Assembly: GCA_023266715.1 (NCBI GenBank)
Contig: JAHFPK010000057.1
Coordinates: 1-11,946 of the forward strand
Direction of reading: 5' to 3'
Length of the DNA: 11,946 bases
Source: Hyphomicrobiales bacterium
GTDB taxonomy: Bacteria > Pseudomonadota > Alphaproteobacteria > Rhizobiales > Aestuariivirgaceae
Shown piece by piece: positions 1 to 7,044 of this stretch. Each line of letters opens with the position of its first letter. The first letter of the stretch is position 1. The position numbers and the translations under genes are program-made. The notes beneath the pieces are model-generated. The model did not search any database. It was not told the DNA's origin and worked only from the letters and a program-made list of their open reading frames with translations.

Positions 1-48
1 TTATGGTCCGAAACACTAGCGTTTGTTGTTTCATGCAAGGTTGCCATA

Positions 49-222
49 ATGAAGAAGTTACGTTGCTTAGCAAAGCTCTACTTTTATGACACCAGCGGAG
101 CGACCGCAATTGAGTATGGACTCATTGCAGCTGCCATGGGGCTTATGTTGATACCTGTGATGAGTGCGCTCGCGACAACTGTTAAAACAACAATGTTTGA
201 CGTATTAGTCGGCCTTTTTTGA
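49..222 (+). CDS. Flp/Fap-type (type IVb) pilin, small
   Basis: This 57-residue protein has the layout of a Flp-family prepilin, the subunit of thin Tad/Flp adhesive pili. It has a short basic leader (MKKLRCLAKLYFYDTSG), a putative prepilin-peptidase site after Gly17, and a mature start ATAIEY with the family's Glu at +5 followed by Tyr. A hydrophobic helix follows (about residues 23-45), and the protein ends in GLF. An AAGG element at 37-40 lies 8 nt before the ATG and supports this start. No tad/cpa assembly genes are in the window, so it is either an orphan pilin or the edge of a locus to the left. By hand count the gene is about 45% GC with TTA leucine codons, lower than its neighbours, which hints at different ancestry. 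It converges on accA across a 49-bp gap. The family call is from motif recognition only. Confidence 0.85.
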   Translation: MKKLRCLAKLYFYDTSGATAIEYGLIAAAMGLMLIPVMSALATTVKTTMFDVLVGLF

Positions 223-271
223 CGGCATCGCCGGCCTTTCGCAATCATTCACGAAGAATAAACCATACTTC

Positions 272-1225
272 CTAAATACCGCGGCCAATTGCCAGGAATT
301 TTTCGCGCCTCTGCGTTCGCAGGACCTCTGACGAAACGCCCGCGAAGGCCTCCAATACCTGTGCAATCATCTTCCCGGCGGAAGTTATTGCCTGTTCCGG
401 CTGACGGTGCGCGCCTCCTAACGGTTCATTAACGATATCATCAATTACGCCCAGTTTTTTGAGGTCCTGCGCTGTGATCTTCAGGGCGGCGGCGGCGTCC
501 TTCGCGCGGCCCGCGTCGCGCCATAGGATGCTGGCAGCTCCTTCCGGCGAGATAACGCTGTAGATTGCATGCTCCATCATCAGCACGCTGTTTCCTGTTG
601 CAATGGCAATTGCACCTCCGGAACCGCCTTCACCTATAATCAGGGAAACCAGGGGTACCCCCAGCCCCATGCAACAATCGGTGGAACGTGCAATCGCTTC
701 CGCCTGGCCGCGCTCTTCCGCATCAATGCCGGGATAGGCCCCTGCCGTATCAACAAAGGTGATCACCGGAATGCCAAACCGCTCAGCCAGTTCCATCAGT
801 CTCACGGCTTTACGATAACCTTCAGGGCGCGCCATACCAAAGTTATGCTTGAGGCGCGATTGCGTATCAGCTCCTTTTTCCTGGCCAATTACCACAACCG
901 AAGACCCGCGAAATCGTCCAAGGCCGCCAACAACTGCAAAGTCCTCGGCAAATTTTCGGTCCCCCGCCATGGGTACAAAATCGGTAACCAACCCCTCAAT
1001 ATAAGCCAGCGCATGGGGCCGGTCGGGATGGCGTGCCACCTGGGTTTTCTGCCAGGGTGTGAGGTTTACATAAAGATCAGCCAGGCTTTTGGATGCCTTT
1101 TTCTCAAGGGCCTTGACCTCATCGGCAATTGAAACGGACGAGTCCCCGGCAGCGAGAGCCTTCAGCTCGGCAATTTTTCCTTCAAGTTCAGCAACCGACG
1201 TTTCAAAGTCCAGGTAGGAATGCAT
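272..1225 (-). CDS. accA: Acetyl-CoA carboxylase carboxyltransferase subunit alpha
   Basis: AccA pairs with AccD in the cytoplasm to move the carboxyl group from carboxybiotin on AccB to acetyl-CoA, giving malonyl-CoA for fatty acid synthesis. The product is 317 residues, the usual length for bacterial AccA. The N-terminal third (about 1-60) is a charged helical region. The crotonase-fold core follows, with the signature DTAGAYPG at 159-166, the glycine-rich oxyanion-hole loop GEGGSGGA at 198-205, and SVISPEGAASILW at about 223-235. The start is supported by GAGG 4 nt before the ATG on the minus strand. It lies 137 bp downstream of xerD on the same strand, so it may be co-transcribed or have its own promoter; I see no strong promoter in the gap, only an inverted repeat. 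AccD is not in the window. Nothing appears truncated. Confidence 0.97.
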   Translation of the reverse strand: MHSYLDFETSVAELEGKIAELKALAAGDSSVSIADEVKALEKKASKSLADLYVNLTPWQKTQVARHPDRPHALAYIEGLVTDFVPMAGDRKFAEDFAVVGGLGRFRGSSVVVIGQEKGADTQSRLKHNFGMARPEGYRKAVRLMELAERFGIPVITFVDTAGAYPGIDAEERGQAEAIARSTDCCMGLGVPLVSLIIGEGGSGGAIAIATGNSVLMMEHAIYSVISPEGAASILWRDAGRAKDAAAALKITAQDLKKLGVIDDIVNEPLGGAHRQPEQAITSAGKMIAQVLEAFAGVSSEVLRTQRREKFLAIGRGI

Positions 1226-1250
1226 GGGGCCTCAAAGGATATTGAATAAA

Positions 1251-1299
1251 TTGACTTTTGTTTCGCGCCAGATGTGGCCGCCAGCCGTCATAAAGTCAA
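1251..1299. repeat. Inverted repeat upstream of accA
   Basis: TTGACTTT at 1251-1258 is the exact reverse complement of AAAGTCAA at 1292-1299, with 33 bp between the arms. The pair lies 26-74 bp upstream of the accA start, within the xerD-accA gap. There is no T-tract in the right place and the loop is long, so it does not look like a terminator. On the minus strand the distal arm reads TTGACT, similar to a sigma-70 -35 box, but no good -10 box stands 17 bp downstream. It could be an operator for a dimeric regulator of lipid synthesis, or chance. Confidence 0.35.
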
Positions 1300-1362
1300 C
1301 TTTTCTTAGAGCATGTTGTGGCAAAGTTGTAGATCTTGCCGATAACAACAGGCTCCAAGTTA

Positions 1363-2367
1363 CTAATCCGGCGCGGATCCTTTTCGTTTGGGTGACTTCA
1401 CCCAAGCGGAATGCGCGCCGGCTAACGGATGGTGGCTCTCTACTACCGCCTGCAGGCGCCCCGCCTGGACATGGGTATAAATCTGTGTGGTTGAAATATC
1501 TGCATGCCCCAGCATTTGCTGAACCGCGCGCAGATCGGCCCCGCATTCCAGTAAATAACTGGCAAAAGCATGGCGCAACACGTGCGGTGAAACCTTACTG
1601 AGATCAAGACCGCACGCTGTTGCGAGGGCCTTTAATTCGAGCGCAAAATGTTGGCGTGTAAGGCGCCCACTTGCCCCATGGGAAGGAAACAGCCACTTGC
1701 TCTCGCCCTTCATCTGCAATGCCAAGGTTTTAAGATAGGTATGAAGAACTTTCCTGGCTTGATTGGAAATCGGCACAAGCCGCTCGCGGCCACCTTTACC
1801 GCGGATCGCCAAAAAGGCGTCATCCGCAGTCACAGCTCGGACCGTTAACCCTACAAGCTCAGAAACCCGAAGCCCCGTGGCCACCAGCAATTCAAGCAAG
1901 CAATAAAGCCGCTCCGCTTTGAATTGCGCTTTGCATTCAGCTTGACCAACTCTTACGCGCGCCTCAGTCAGCAAAAGGTCAATGTCCTGGACCGAGAGTA
2001 TTTTAGGCAAGGGCCGGCCTGCCTTTGGGCTTTCCACAATGGCCGCCGAATTTGCCGTTACAATGCCTTCGCCATGAATAAACTGATGAAATTGGCGTAC
2101 CGCCGAAAGCCGCCGGGCTGCCGTTGTGCGGGCAAAGCCGTGTTCCTCAAGGCTCGCCAGGTAGGCACGAATGTCGTCGCTCGAAGACGATAGAAGGGCA
2201 ACGCCGCGCGCTTCAAGAAAGGCCACATAATGCGCGAGATCGCGCCCATAGGCTTGCAGGGAATTTTTGGCCGCCCCGCGCTCGGCACTCATCATCTCCA
2301 AAAATCGGTCCACATGCCGATTTGGTGGCGCAGGTTTTCCTGTCTTATTTAGGTCTGAGTTTTTCAT
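1363..2367 (-). CDS. xerD: Site-specific tyrosine recombinase XerD
   Basis: XerD works with XerC at the dif site to resolve chromosome dimers before cell division. The 334-residue product has an N-terminal SAM-like core-binding domain (about 17-105) and a C-terminal catalytic domain (about 120-310). The full catalytic set is visible: Arg167 (in ATGLRVSELVGL), Lys191 (RGKGGRERLVP), His262 and Arg265 (SPHVLRHAFA), His288 (LGHADISTTQ) and the nucleophile Tyr297 (IYTHV). I choose XerD over XerC or an integrase because of the close match across the protein and the aroK/accA neighbourhood, where xerD normally sits in Hyphomicrobiales. There is no usable ribosome-binding site before the ATG at 2367. 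Instead the start lies inside the end of an upstream microprotein gene, which suggests translational coupling. The first 16-20 residues are low-complexity compared with the family, and no internal start is clearly better. Confidence 0.94.
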   Translation of the reverse strand: MKNSDLNKTGKPAPPNRHVDRFLEMMSAERGAAKNSLQAYGRDLAHYVAFLEARGVALLSSSSDDIRAYLASLEEHGFARTTAARRLSAVRQFHQFIHGEGIVTANSAAIVESPKAGRPLPKILSVQDIDLLLTEARVRVGQAECKAQFKAERLYCLLELLVATGLRVSELVGLTVRAVTADDAFLAIRGKGGRERLVPISNQARKVLHTYLKTLALQMKGESKWLFPSHGASGRLTRQHFALELKALATACGLDLSKVSPHVLRHAFASYLLECGADLRAVQQMLGHADISTTQIYTHVQAGRLQAVVESHHPLAGAHSAWVKSPKRKGSAPD

Positions 2368-2488
2368 GGGGTAAGGACTTCACAACTTCCGACTGCTCGG
2401 GTGGAAAATTCGCTAAACCCCACACGGCACCATATACAACGCCGGCCAGGATGAGGACCACAAACAAGAATCGAAGGCTGTCAGGCAC
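2345..2488 (-). CDS. Small single-pass membrane protein overlapping xerD
   Basis: A 47-codon reading frame begins at GTG (2488). A strong GGAG (2497-2500) stands 8 nt upstream. The protein starts VPDSLRF, has one hydrophobic helix at about residues 7-26, and ends in a short tail with an FPPE motif and SLPHEKLRPK. The Arg6 side is probably cytoplasmic and the tail periplasmic, from the hydrophobic layout only. The last 23 nt overlap the start of xerD in another frame, so ribosomes finishing here could reinitiate at xerD, which lacks its own ribosome-binding site. I recall a small membrane protein of the same design (one helix, then a Pro-rich tail ending near L-x-P) beside xerD in other Hyphomicrobiales, always without a known function. 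The GTG start and short length make it easy to miss. Function unknown. Confidence 0.75.
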   Translation of the reverse strand: MPDSLRFLFVVLILAGVVYGAVWGLANFPPEQSEVVKSLPHEKLRPK

Positions 2489-2555
2489 GTATAAATCTCC
2501 AAATCAATCGGCAGTCTATCCCAGATGTCTCCGGAAAACTACCCAATCAAAAGCC

Positions 2556-2583
2556 TTGGCGCAGCGCCCCCTGCCGTTCTAAA
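2556..2583 (+). promoter_or_regulatory. Candidate sigma-70 promoter for the aroK operon
   Basis: TTGGCG at 2556-2561 and TCTAAA at 2578-2583 are separated by 16 bp; each box matches 4 of 6 consensus bases. Transcription would start near 2590 and leave a 5' leader of about 20 nt. That leader contains the AAGGA ribosome-binding site at 2598-2602, 8 nt before the aroK ATG. The 122-bp region 2489-2610 must also hold the divergent promoter for the microprotein-xerD unit, for which I see no convincing boxes. The match is modest. Confidence 0.3.
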
Positions 2584-2610
2584 AGCTGCGGCAACACAAG
2601 GAATAGTCCA

Positions 2611-3204
2611 ATGGCACGGCGCTCTCTTTCGAAGGAGGTCGAAGATATCCGCGAAAAGCTCGGAAATCACCCGATCGTGCTTGTCGGCTTGATGGGCGCT
2701 GGCAAGTCAAGCATTGGCCGAAGACTCGCAGAAAAACTTGAAATTCCTTTTGTCGATGCCGATCATGAAATTGAGGTTGCCGCCGATAAAACTATTTCTG
2801 AAATTTTTGCCGACCACGGCGAAGCTTATTTCCGCGAGGGCGAACGCCGCGTGATTTCACGTCTCATTGAAAACGGCGCCCAGATTCTGGCCACCGGTGG
2901 CGGTGCCTTTATTAACGAGGAAACCCGCCGCATCATCGACAGCCATGGCATATCGGTTTGGCTCAAAGCCGATTTGCCGCTGCTGATGAAGCGCGTATTG
3001 AAACGCTCTGATCGTCCCTTGCTGCAGACTGAAGATCCCGCGGCCATCATGCGGAAGTTGATGGACCAGCGCTATCCTCTCTATGCCAAAGCCGACATCA
3101 CGGTCGAAAGCAAAGATGTGCAACACACCCAAATGGTCAATGAAGTCATCAAGGTTCTGGCCAAATGGCCGGGCTGGGAGCGCTTAAGCAATGCAACACA
3201 CTAA
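2611..3204 (+). CDS. aroK: Shikimate kinase
   Basis: Phosphorylates shikimate at the 3-hydroxyl with ATP in the cytoplasm, the fifth step towards chorismate. The 197-residue protein carries the P-loop GLMGAGKSS (26-34) and the shikimate-contacting Asp region VDAD (48-51). Arg75 lies in YFREGERR. The GGG turn is at 96-98, the lid arginine at 135 in RPLL, and the adenine-side arginine at 154 in DQRYPLY. The N-terminus is about 15-20 residues longer than E. coli AroK, which is common in alphaproteobacteria. The ATG at 2611 has AAGGA 8 nt upstream. The 3' end overlaps aroB by 14 nt, so it is the first gene of a coupled aroK-aroB unit. Confidence 0.96.
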   Translation: MARRSLSKEVEDIREKLGNHPIVLVGLMGAGKSSIGRRLAEKLEIPFVDADHEIEVAADKTISEIFADHGEAYFREGERRVISRLIENGAQILATGGGAFINEETRRIIDSHGISVWLKADLPLLMKRVLKRSDRPLLQTEDPAAIMRKLMDQRYPLYAKADITVESKDVQHTQMVNEVIKVLAKWPGWERLSNATH

Positions 3205-4324
3205 CGGCCAGCACCGCGATATCGTGTCCGTCAATCTCGGAACGAGAACTTACGATATCCACATTGGAGAAAACCTGTTGGCAGAAACTGGCCGCCACAT
3301 TGCGCCGCTGCTGAACCGGCCCTTTACCGCCATCGTCACCGATGAAAACGTGGCACGCCATCATCTCAAAACCGTGGAAGCATCCCTTGCCGCGTCCGGC
3401 ATTAAATTTGTTTCGATTGTTTTGTCCCCGGGCGAAAAAACCAAAAGCTTCGCGGAACTGGCAAGCCTTTGCGAAAAACTATTGGCGGCAGGCGTTGAAC
3501 GGCGCGACAAGATCATAGCTTTGGGCGGCGGCGTGATCGGCGATCTTGCGGGCTTCGCCGCAGCGATCCTCAGGCGTGGAATAGACTTCATTCAAATTCC
3601 AACTACGCTTTTGGCCCAGGTTGACTCTTCCGTTGGCGGCAAGACCGGCATCAATACCGCCCATGGCAAGAACCTTATTGGGGCGTTCCTGCAACCCGTA
3701 AAAGTCCTGGCCGATACCAGCTTGCTTGCAACCCTGGCACCCCGTGAACTGGCTGCTGGCTATGCCGAGGTGGCAAAATATGGCCTCTTGGGCGATCTTT
3801 CATTCTTCGAATGGCTGGAAGCCAACGCAGGACTCTTAATGCGCGGCGATGCCCAGGCCCGCAGTTTCGCCATTCACAAGAGCTGCGGCGCCAAGGCCGC
3901 AATAGTTGCCGAAGACGAGACTGAGCAAGGCGTTCGCGCCCTTCTCAATCTTGGCCATACCTTTGGCCACGCCCTTGAATCAGCTACGGGCTATGGCAAT
4001 CGCCTCCTGCATGGCGAAGGCGTGGCGATTGGCATGGTCCAGGCTTTTCGATTCTCCGAACGCCTAAAGCATTGCAAGCCGGGCACGGCGGATCGCGTGG
4101 CCGGGCACTTGAAATCCGTTGGCCTTCCCACCCATACAAGTGACATTGAGGGTTCGCTTCCGTCCATTGCCGATCTCGTCGCCATCATGCGGCAGGACAA
4201 AAAAGCCCAAAGCGGCAAGCTCACTTTTATTCTGGCGCGCGGAATTGGCGAGGCATTCATAGCTAAAAATGTGTCTGATCATGATGTCACCACTTTTCTG
4301 CAAGAGGATTTTGAAAGAAAATGA
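3191..4324 (+). CDS. aroB: 3-dehydroquinate synthase
   Basis: Converts DAHP to 3-dehydroquinate, the second step of the shikimate pathway, using NAD+ and a divalent metal. The 377-residue protein shows the NAD-binding signature GGGVIGDLAGFAA (112-124) and the substrate loop PTTLLAQVDSSVGGKTGIN (138-156). The metal ligands are Glu193 (AGYAEVAKYG), His256 (LNLGHTFGHALE) and His274 (LHGEGVAIGM). A DKK motif lies at 336-338. Length and all key residues are normal for the family. The ATG lies inside the last codons of aroK, with GGGAG at 3176-3180 as a plausible ribosome-binding site. The stop codon overlaps the next start as ATGA, so the downstream transporter gene is almost certainly translated from the same message. 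Confidence 0.97.
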   Translation: MQHTNGQHRDIVSVNLGTRTYDIHIGENLLAETGRHIAPLLNRPFTAIVTDENVARHHLKTVEASLAASGIKFVSIVLSPGEKTKSFAELASLCEKLLAAGVERRDKIIALGGGVIGDLAGFAAAILRRGIDFIQIPTTLLAQVDSSVGGKTGINTAHGKNLIGAFLQPVKVLADTSLLATLAPRELAAGYAEVAKYGLLGDLSFFEWLEANAGLLMRGDAQARSFAIHKSCGAKAAIVAEDETEQGVRALLNLGHTFGHALESATGYGNRLLHGEGVAIGMVQAFRFSERLKHCKPGTADRVAGHLKSVGLPTHTSDIEGSLPSIADLVAIMRQDKKAQSGKLTFILARGIGEAFIAKNVSDHDVTTFLQEDFERK

Positions 4325-5592
4325 ACTTTGATCTCAGCATTGCCGCGGTGGCAATTGTCGCTTTGCTCCTCATTTCTGCATTTTTCTCCGGGGCTGAAAC
4401 GGCACTCACCGCCACGTCCAGGGCCCGCCTCACCGAATTGGAACGCCGCGGAAACTGGCGCTCATCCATTGTCCTGTCGCTGACCAAAACCCGTGAACGT
4501 CTCATTGGCGCACTGCTCCTTGGCAACAATATCGCAATTATCACGGCCTCCGCCCTTGCCACGGCACTCCTCGTCGAAGCCTTTGGCGATAACGGCGCTG
4601 TCATCGCATCCGCAGTCATGACTGTCCTTGTGTTTATCTTCGGTGAAGTCATGCCCAAGACCTATGCCATCGTCTACCCGGACAGGTTTGCCTTGGCGGT
4701 TGCACCCATTGTCCGCGTGCTTGTAGCGGTTCTTGGCCCTATTTTGGTTGCCGTCGAATTTTTCGTTAAAAATTTGCTTGGCCTTTTTGGCGTCAATGTT
4801 TCAAACGCCGCGAATGCCCTATCCGCCCACGACGAGCTACGCGGCACCATTGATCTTCACCACAAGGAAGGAAGCTTCATCACCAATGACCGCAACATGC
4901 TGGGCGGCATTCTCGATCTGCAGGATCTGGAAGTCCTTGATGCCATGATCCACCGCACCAAAATGGTGACCATAGACGCCTCCGACGAACCCGAAAAAAT
5001 CGTCAAACAGGTTTTGAAATCAGGGCACACCCGCTTTCCGGTGTGGAAAGACAAGCAGGACAACATTGTTGGCATCCTGCATGCCAAGAATCTGTTTGCT
5101 GCCCTGCAGGAAAACGATGGCGATTCCACCAAGCTCAAAATCGAAGGCGTGATGGGGTCCCCATGGTTTGTGCCCGATACGCGCCCGCTAGCTGACCAGC
5201 TCAAGGCCTTCCTCAGGCGAAAAACCCATTTCGCTATCGTCGTTGATGAATATGGCGAGGTGCAGGGCCTCATTACCCTTGAAGATATCATCGAAGAAAT
5301 TATCGGAGACATAAAGGACGAGCACGATTTCGTTTCCTCCGGCATCAAGCCGCAGGCCGACGGCTCCTGCATCGTTGAAGGCACCGTGCCCCTGCGTGAT
5401 CTCAACCGTGCCTTTAACTGGGAGTTGCCGGACGAAGAGGCCACAACTATTGCCGGCCTCGTCATCCACGAGGCCCGTATGATTCCGGACGTGGGCCAGG
5501 TTTTCAATTTTCACGGCTTTCGCCTGGAAGTTCTCAAAAAACGCAAGCACCAGGTCACGTCCGTAGGAATAACACCCGAAAAACTTGGCTAG
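4321..5592 (+). CDS. CNNM/CorC-type transporter with CBS pair (hemolysin-related HlyC/CorC family)
   Basis: This inner-membrane protein of 423 residues has the full three-part layout of the CNNM (DUF21) family. A membrane domain spans about 1-160, with FFSGAETALT (21-30), GNN (68-70) and FGEVMPKTYA (107-116). A Bateman pair of CBS domains lies at about 209-260 and 277-334. A C-terminal CorC/HlyC transporter-associated domain lies at about 345-420. Bacterial relatives are implicated in Mg2+ (and Co2+) efflux or homeostasis; the 'hemolysin' label in databases is historical. The ion is not decidable from sequence. The start overlaps the aroB stop by 4 nt (ATGA) and the FAD reductase gene begins 1 nt after its stop, so it is the middle of one operon. 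The tie to aromatic biosynthesis looks like conserved gene order rather than shared chemistry. Confidence 0.9.
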   Translation: MNFDLSIAAVAIVALLLISAFFSGAETALTATSRARLTELERRGNWRSSIVLSLTKTRERLIGALLLGNNIAIITASALATALLVEAFGDNGAVIASAVMTVLVFIFGEVMPKTYAIVYPDRFALAVAPIVRVLVAVLGPILVAVEFFVKNLLGLFGVNVSNAANALSAHDELRGTIDLHHKEGSFITNDRNMLGGILDLQDLEVLDAMIHRTKMVTIDASDEPEKIVKQVLKSGHTRFPVWKDKQDNIVGILHAKNLFAALQENDGDSTKLKIEGVMGSPWFVPDTRPLADQLKAFLRRKTHFAIVVDEYGEVQGLITLEDIIEEIIGDIKDEHDFVSSGIKPQADGSCIVEGTVPLRDLNRAFNWELPDEEATTIAGLVIHEARMIPDVGQVFNFHGFRLEVLKKRKHQVTSVGITPEKLG

Positions 5593-5593
5593 T

Positions 5594-6712
5594 ATGATTA
5601 CCCAAGAGGTCGATCTTGTTATAGTCGGTGCGAGTTTTGCTGGCCTCATTTGCGCACGCTCAGCGGCCCTTCGTGGCCTCAAAGTCGTTATCATTGATTC
5701 CAAGTCCGATCCCAGTGCCCGCATTCATACAACCGGAATATTGGTGAAAGAGGCCGCCGGGGAGGTCGAAACGCCAGCAAAGTTTTCGCGCGTCATTCAT
5801 GGCGTGAGGCTCTACTCCCCTTCGCTCAATTCAATCGATTTACGTGCACCCGGCTATTACTTTCTGACTACGGATACGGCAGGCCTCGTGCGCTGGCTGG
5901 CTGACGAGGCGCGCAATGCAGGTGCTGAAATCATTTGCGGCAAAAAAGTTGAAGTTGCCTTGCGCGAGGCCGATAAAATTGTACTGCCCCAATTCGATGT
6001 GAAAACGCGCTATCTCGTGGGGGCTGATGGCGCCCGTTCAACAGTGGCCAAACTTTTTAATCTCGGACGCAATGAAAAATTTCTAACTGGTCTTGAAATT
6101 GAATATCAGGATTTGCCGAAGGCCGATCCTGATTTGCTGCATTGCTTTCTGGATACAAAACTGGCTCGCGGTTATCTCGCTTGGGTGGCACCCGCCCCCG
6201 GTTACTTCCAAGTGGGCCTTGCGACCAATGCGAATGCAAAGCCTGATCTTAAGGCTTTTCTCAATCACACCGAGGCCATATTCGGATATTCCTCCGCAAC
6301 AGTGAAAGAGCGGCGCAGCGGCCTTATTCCCTGTGGCGGACTCGTGCAACCTTATGCAGCACCCAATGTTATGCTCATTGGTGATGCAGCAGGTCATGTT
6401 TCCCCTCTAACTGGCGGCGGCATCAGGCTGGCATTTCGCTATGGTCGCCGGGCCGGTCAACTCATCGCCGATCTTCTCCAGCGTCATGGGCCACCACCTG
6501 AAAAGATTTTGACCACCGAACTTCCTTCCTTCGCCAAGAAACGCGCCCTTCGTAAAGTCATGGATTTGGGCCCACCAAATTGGTTCTACAATGTGATGAT
6601 TGGAACTCCGGCGATGAACTGGTTTGCCCGTCGGGTCTATTTCCACAAACGTGCCGAAGCCGGTGACAGTTTGGAGGCCTATGAGCACCGCCTGAAAGAC
6701 ACCCGAAACTAG
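5594..6712 (+). CDS. FAD-dependent oxidoreductase, geranylgeranyl reductase/FixC-like family
   Basis: The 372-residue protein is a flavoprotein of the geranylgeranyl reductase/FixC superfamily (PHBH fold). An N-terminal Rossmann segment starts VDLVIVGASFAGL, with the dinucleotide loop GASFAG at 12-17 in place of the strict GxGxxG. A DG motif GADGARS sits at 143-149, and the second FAD signature GDAAGHVSPLTGGGI is at 263-277. No transmembrane helix is evident. Family members reduce polyprenyl chains or act as quinone-linked dehydrogenases; I cannot assign a substrate. I place the start at ATG 5594, 1 nt after the transporter's TAG; an in-frame TTG at 5585 would add three residues. There is no clear ribosome-binding site, so coupling is likely. 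Its stop shares the bases CTAG with the convergent bolA stop. Confidence 0.85.
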   Translation: MITQEVDLVIVGASFAGLICARSAALRGLKVVIIDSKSDPSARIHTTGILVKEAAGEVETPAKFSRVIHGVRLYSPSLNSIDLRAPGYYFLTTDTAGLVRWLADEARNAGAEIICGKKVEVALREADKIVLPQFDVKTRYLVGADGARSTVAKLFNLGRNEKFLTGLEIEYQDLPKADPDLLHCFLDTKLARGYLAWVAPAPGYFQVGLATNANAKPDLKAFLNHTEAIFGYSSATVKERRSGLIPCGGLVQPYAAPNVMLIGDAAGHVSPLTGGGIRLAFRYGRRAGQLIADLLQRHGPPPEKILTTELPSFAKKRALRKVMDLGPPNWFYNVMIGTPAMNWFARRVYFHKRAEAGDSLEAYEHRLKDTRN

Positions 6713-6984
6713 GTCTTTGGCGCCGAGGCCTCGATTGCCAGCGCATGCACCCGTTCCTTCAATTCAACCGCCAAAACCGCGTTAACCATGCGGTGCTGCT
6801 CAACCCGGGTTTTGCCCTGAAATGCTGCTGCGACAATTTTGACCCGGAAATGGCTTTCCCCGTCGGGCCGCGCCCCCGCATGGCCCTTATGCTGGGAGGA
6901 TTCATCAATGACCTGCAAGGAAACAGGCGCGAAAGCCTCAAACAGCTTGGTCTCCAGTGTTTTTCCAACCAATCCTAAATTCAT
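6709..6984 (-). CDS. bolA: BolA family protein
   Basis: The 91-residue product has the compact BolA fold sequence: VSLQVIDESSQHKGHAG (21-37), GESHFRVKIV (42-51), and the helix-turn region containing RVEQHRMVNAVL (60-71), then VHALAI (79-84). The conserved histidines (His35, His45, His64, His80) are present and there is no cysteine, which places it with BolA-type rather than cysteine-containing IbaG-like proteins. BolA proteins bind monothiol glutaredoxins and [2Fe-2S] clusters, and affect iron and stress responses. No glutaredoxin gene lies in the window. The gene is divergent from the J-domain gene across 60 bp and converges on the FAD gene with a 4-nt overlap. The ATG has only a weak GGA 6 nt upstream. 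Confidence 0.93.
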   Translation of the reverse strand: MNLGLVGKTLETKLFEAFAPVSLQVIDESSQHKGHAGARPDGESHFRVKIVAAAFQGKTRVEQHRMVNAVLAVELKERVHALAIEASAPKT

Positions 6985-7007
6985 TTTGTGTCCGATGCGG
7001 TTCAGGG

Positions 7008-7036
7008 TTGCGACTTTTGCTTCATATCCCCATAAT
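7008..7036 (+). promoter_or_regulatory. Candidate promoter giving a near-leaderless J-protein transcript
   Basis: TTGCGA (7008-7013, 4 of 6 to the -35 consensus) and CATAAT (7031-7036, 5 of 6 to the -10 consensus) are separated by exactly 17 bp. A start 6-9 nt after the -10 box would fall at about 7043-7045, at or just before the ATG at 7045. No ribosome-binding site precedes that ATG, consistent with leaderless translation. It lies within the 60-bp bolA/J-protein intergenic region. Confidence 0.5.
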
Positions 7037-7044
7037 CATGCCCC

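Noticed and set aside
211..236. Possible terminator after the pilin gene (CGGC-ATC-GCCG near a T-run)
   Set aside because: The stem is only 4 bp and the T-run precedes the hairpin on the plus strand. On the minus strand no U-tract follows it.
569..1132. 187-codon open frame opposite accA
   Set aside because: It lies wholly antisense to a clear AccA coding region, its product has no recognisable motif, and it is explained by the codon structure of accA.
1224..1601. Open frame starting beside accA and running into the xerD 3' region
   Set aside because: Most of it is antisense to xerD, and the product is low-complexity with no family features.
1363..2367. Tyrosine recombinase as a sign of an integrated element
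   Set aside because: The neighbours are core genes in the order usual for chromosomal xerD; there are no attachment-site repeats and no phage or plasmid genes.
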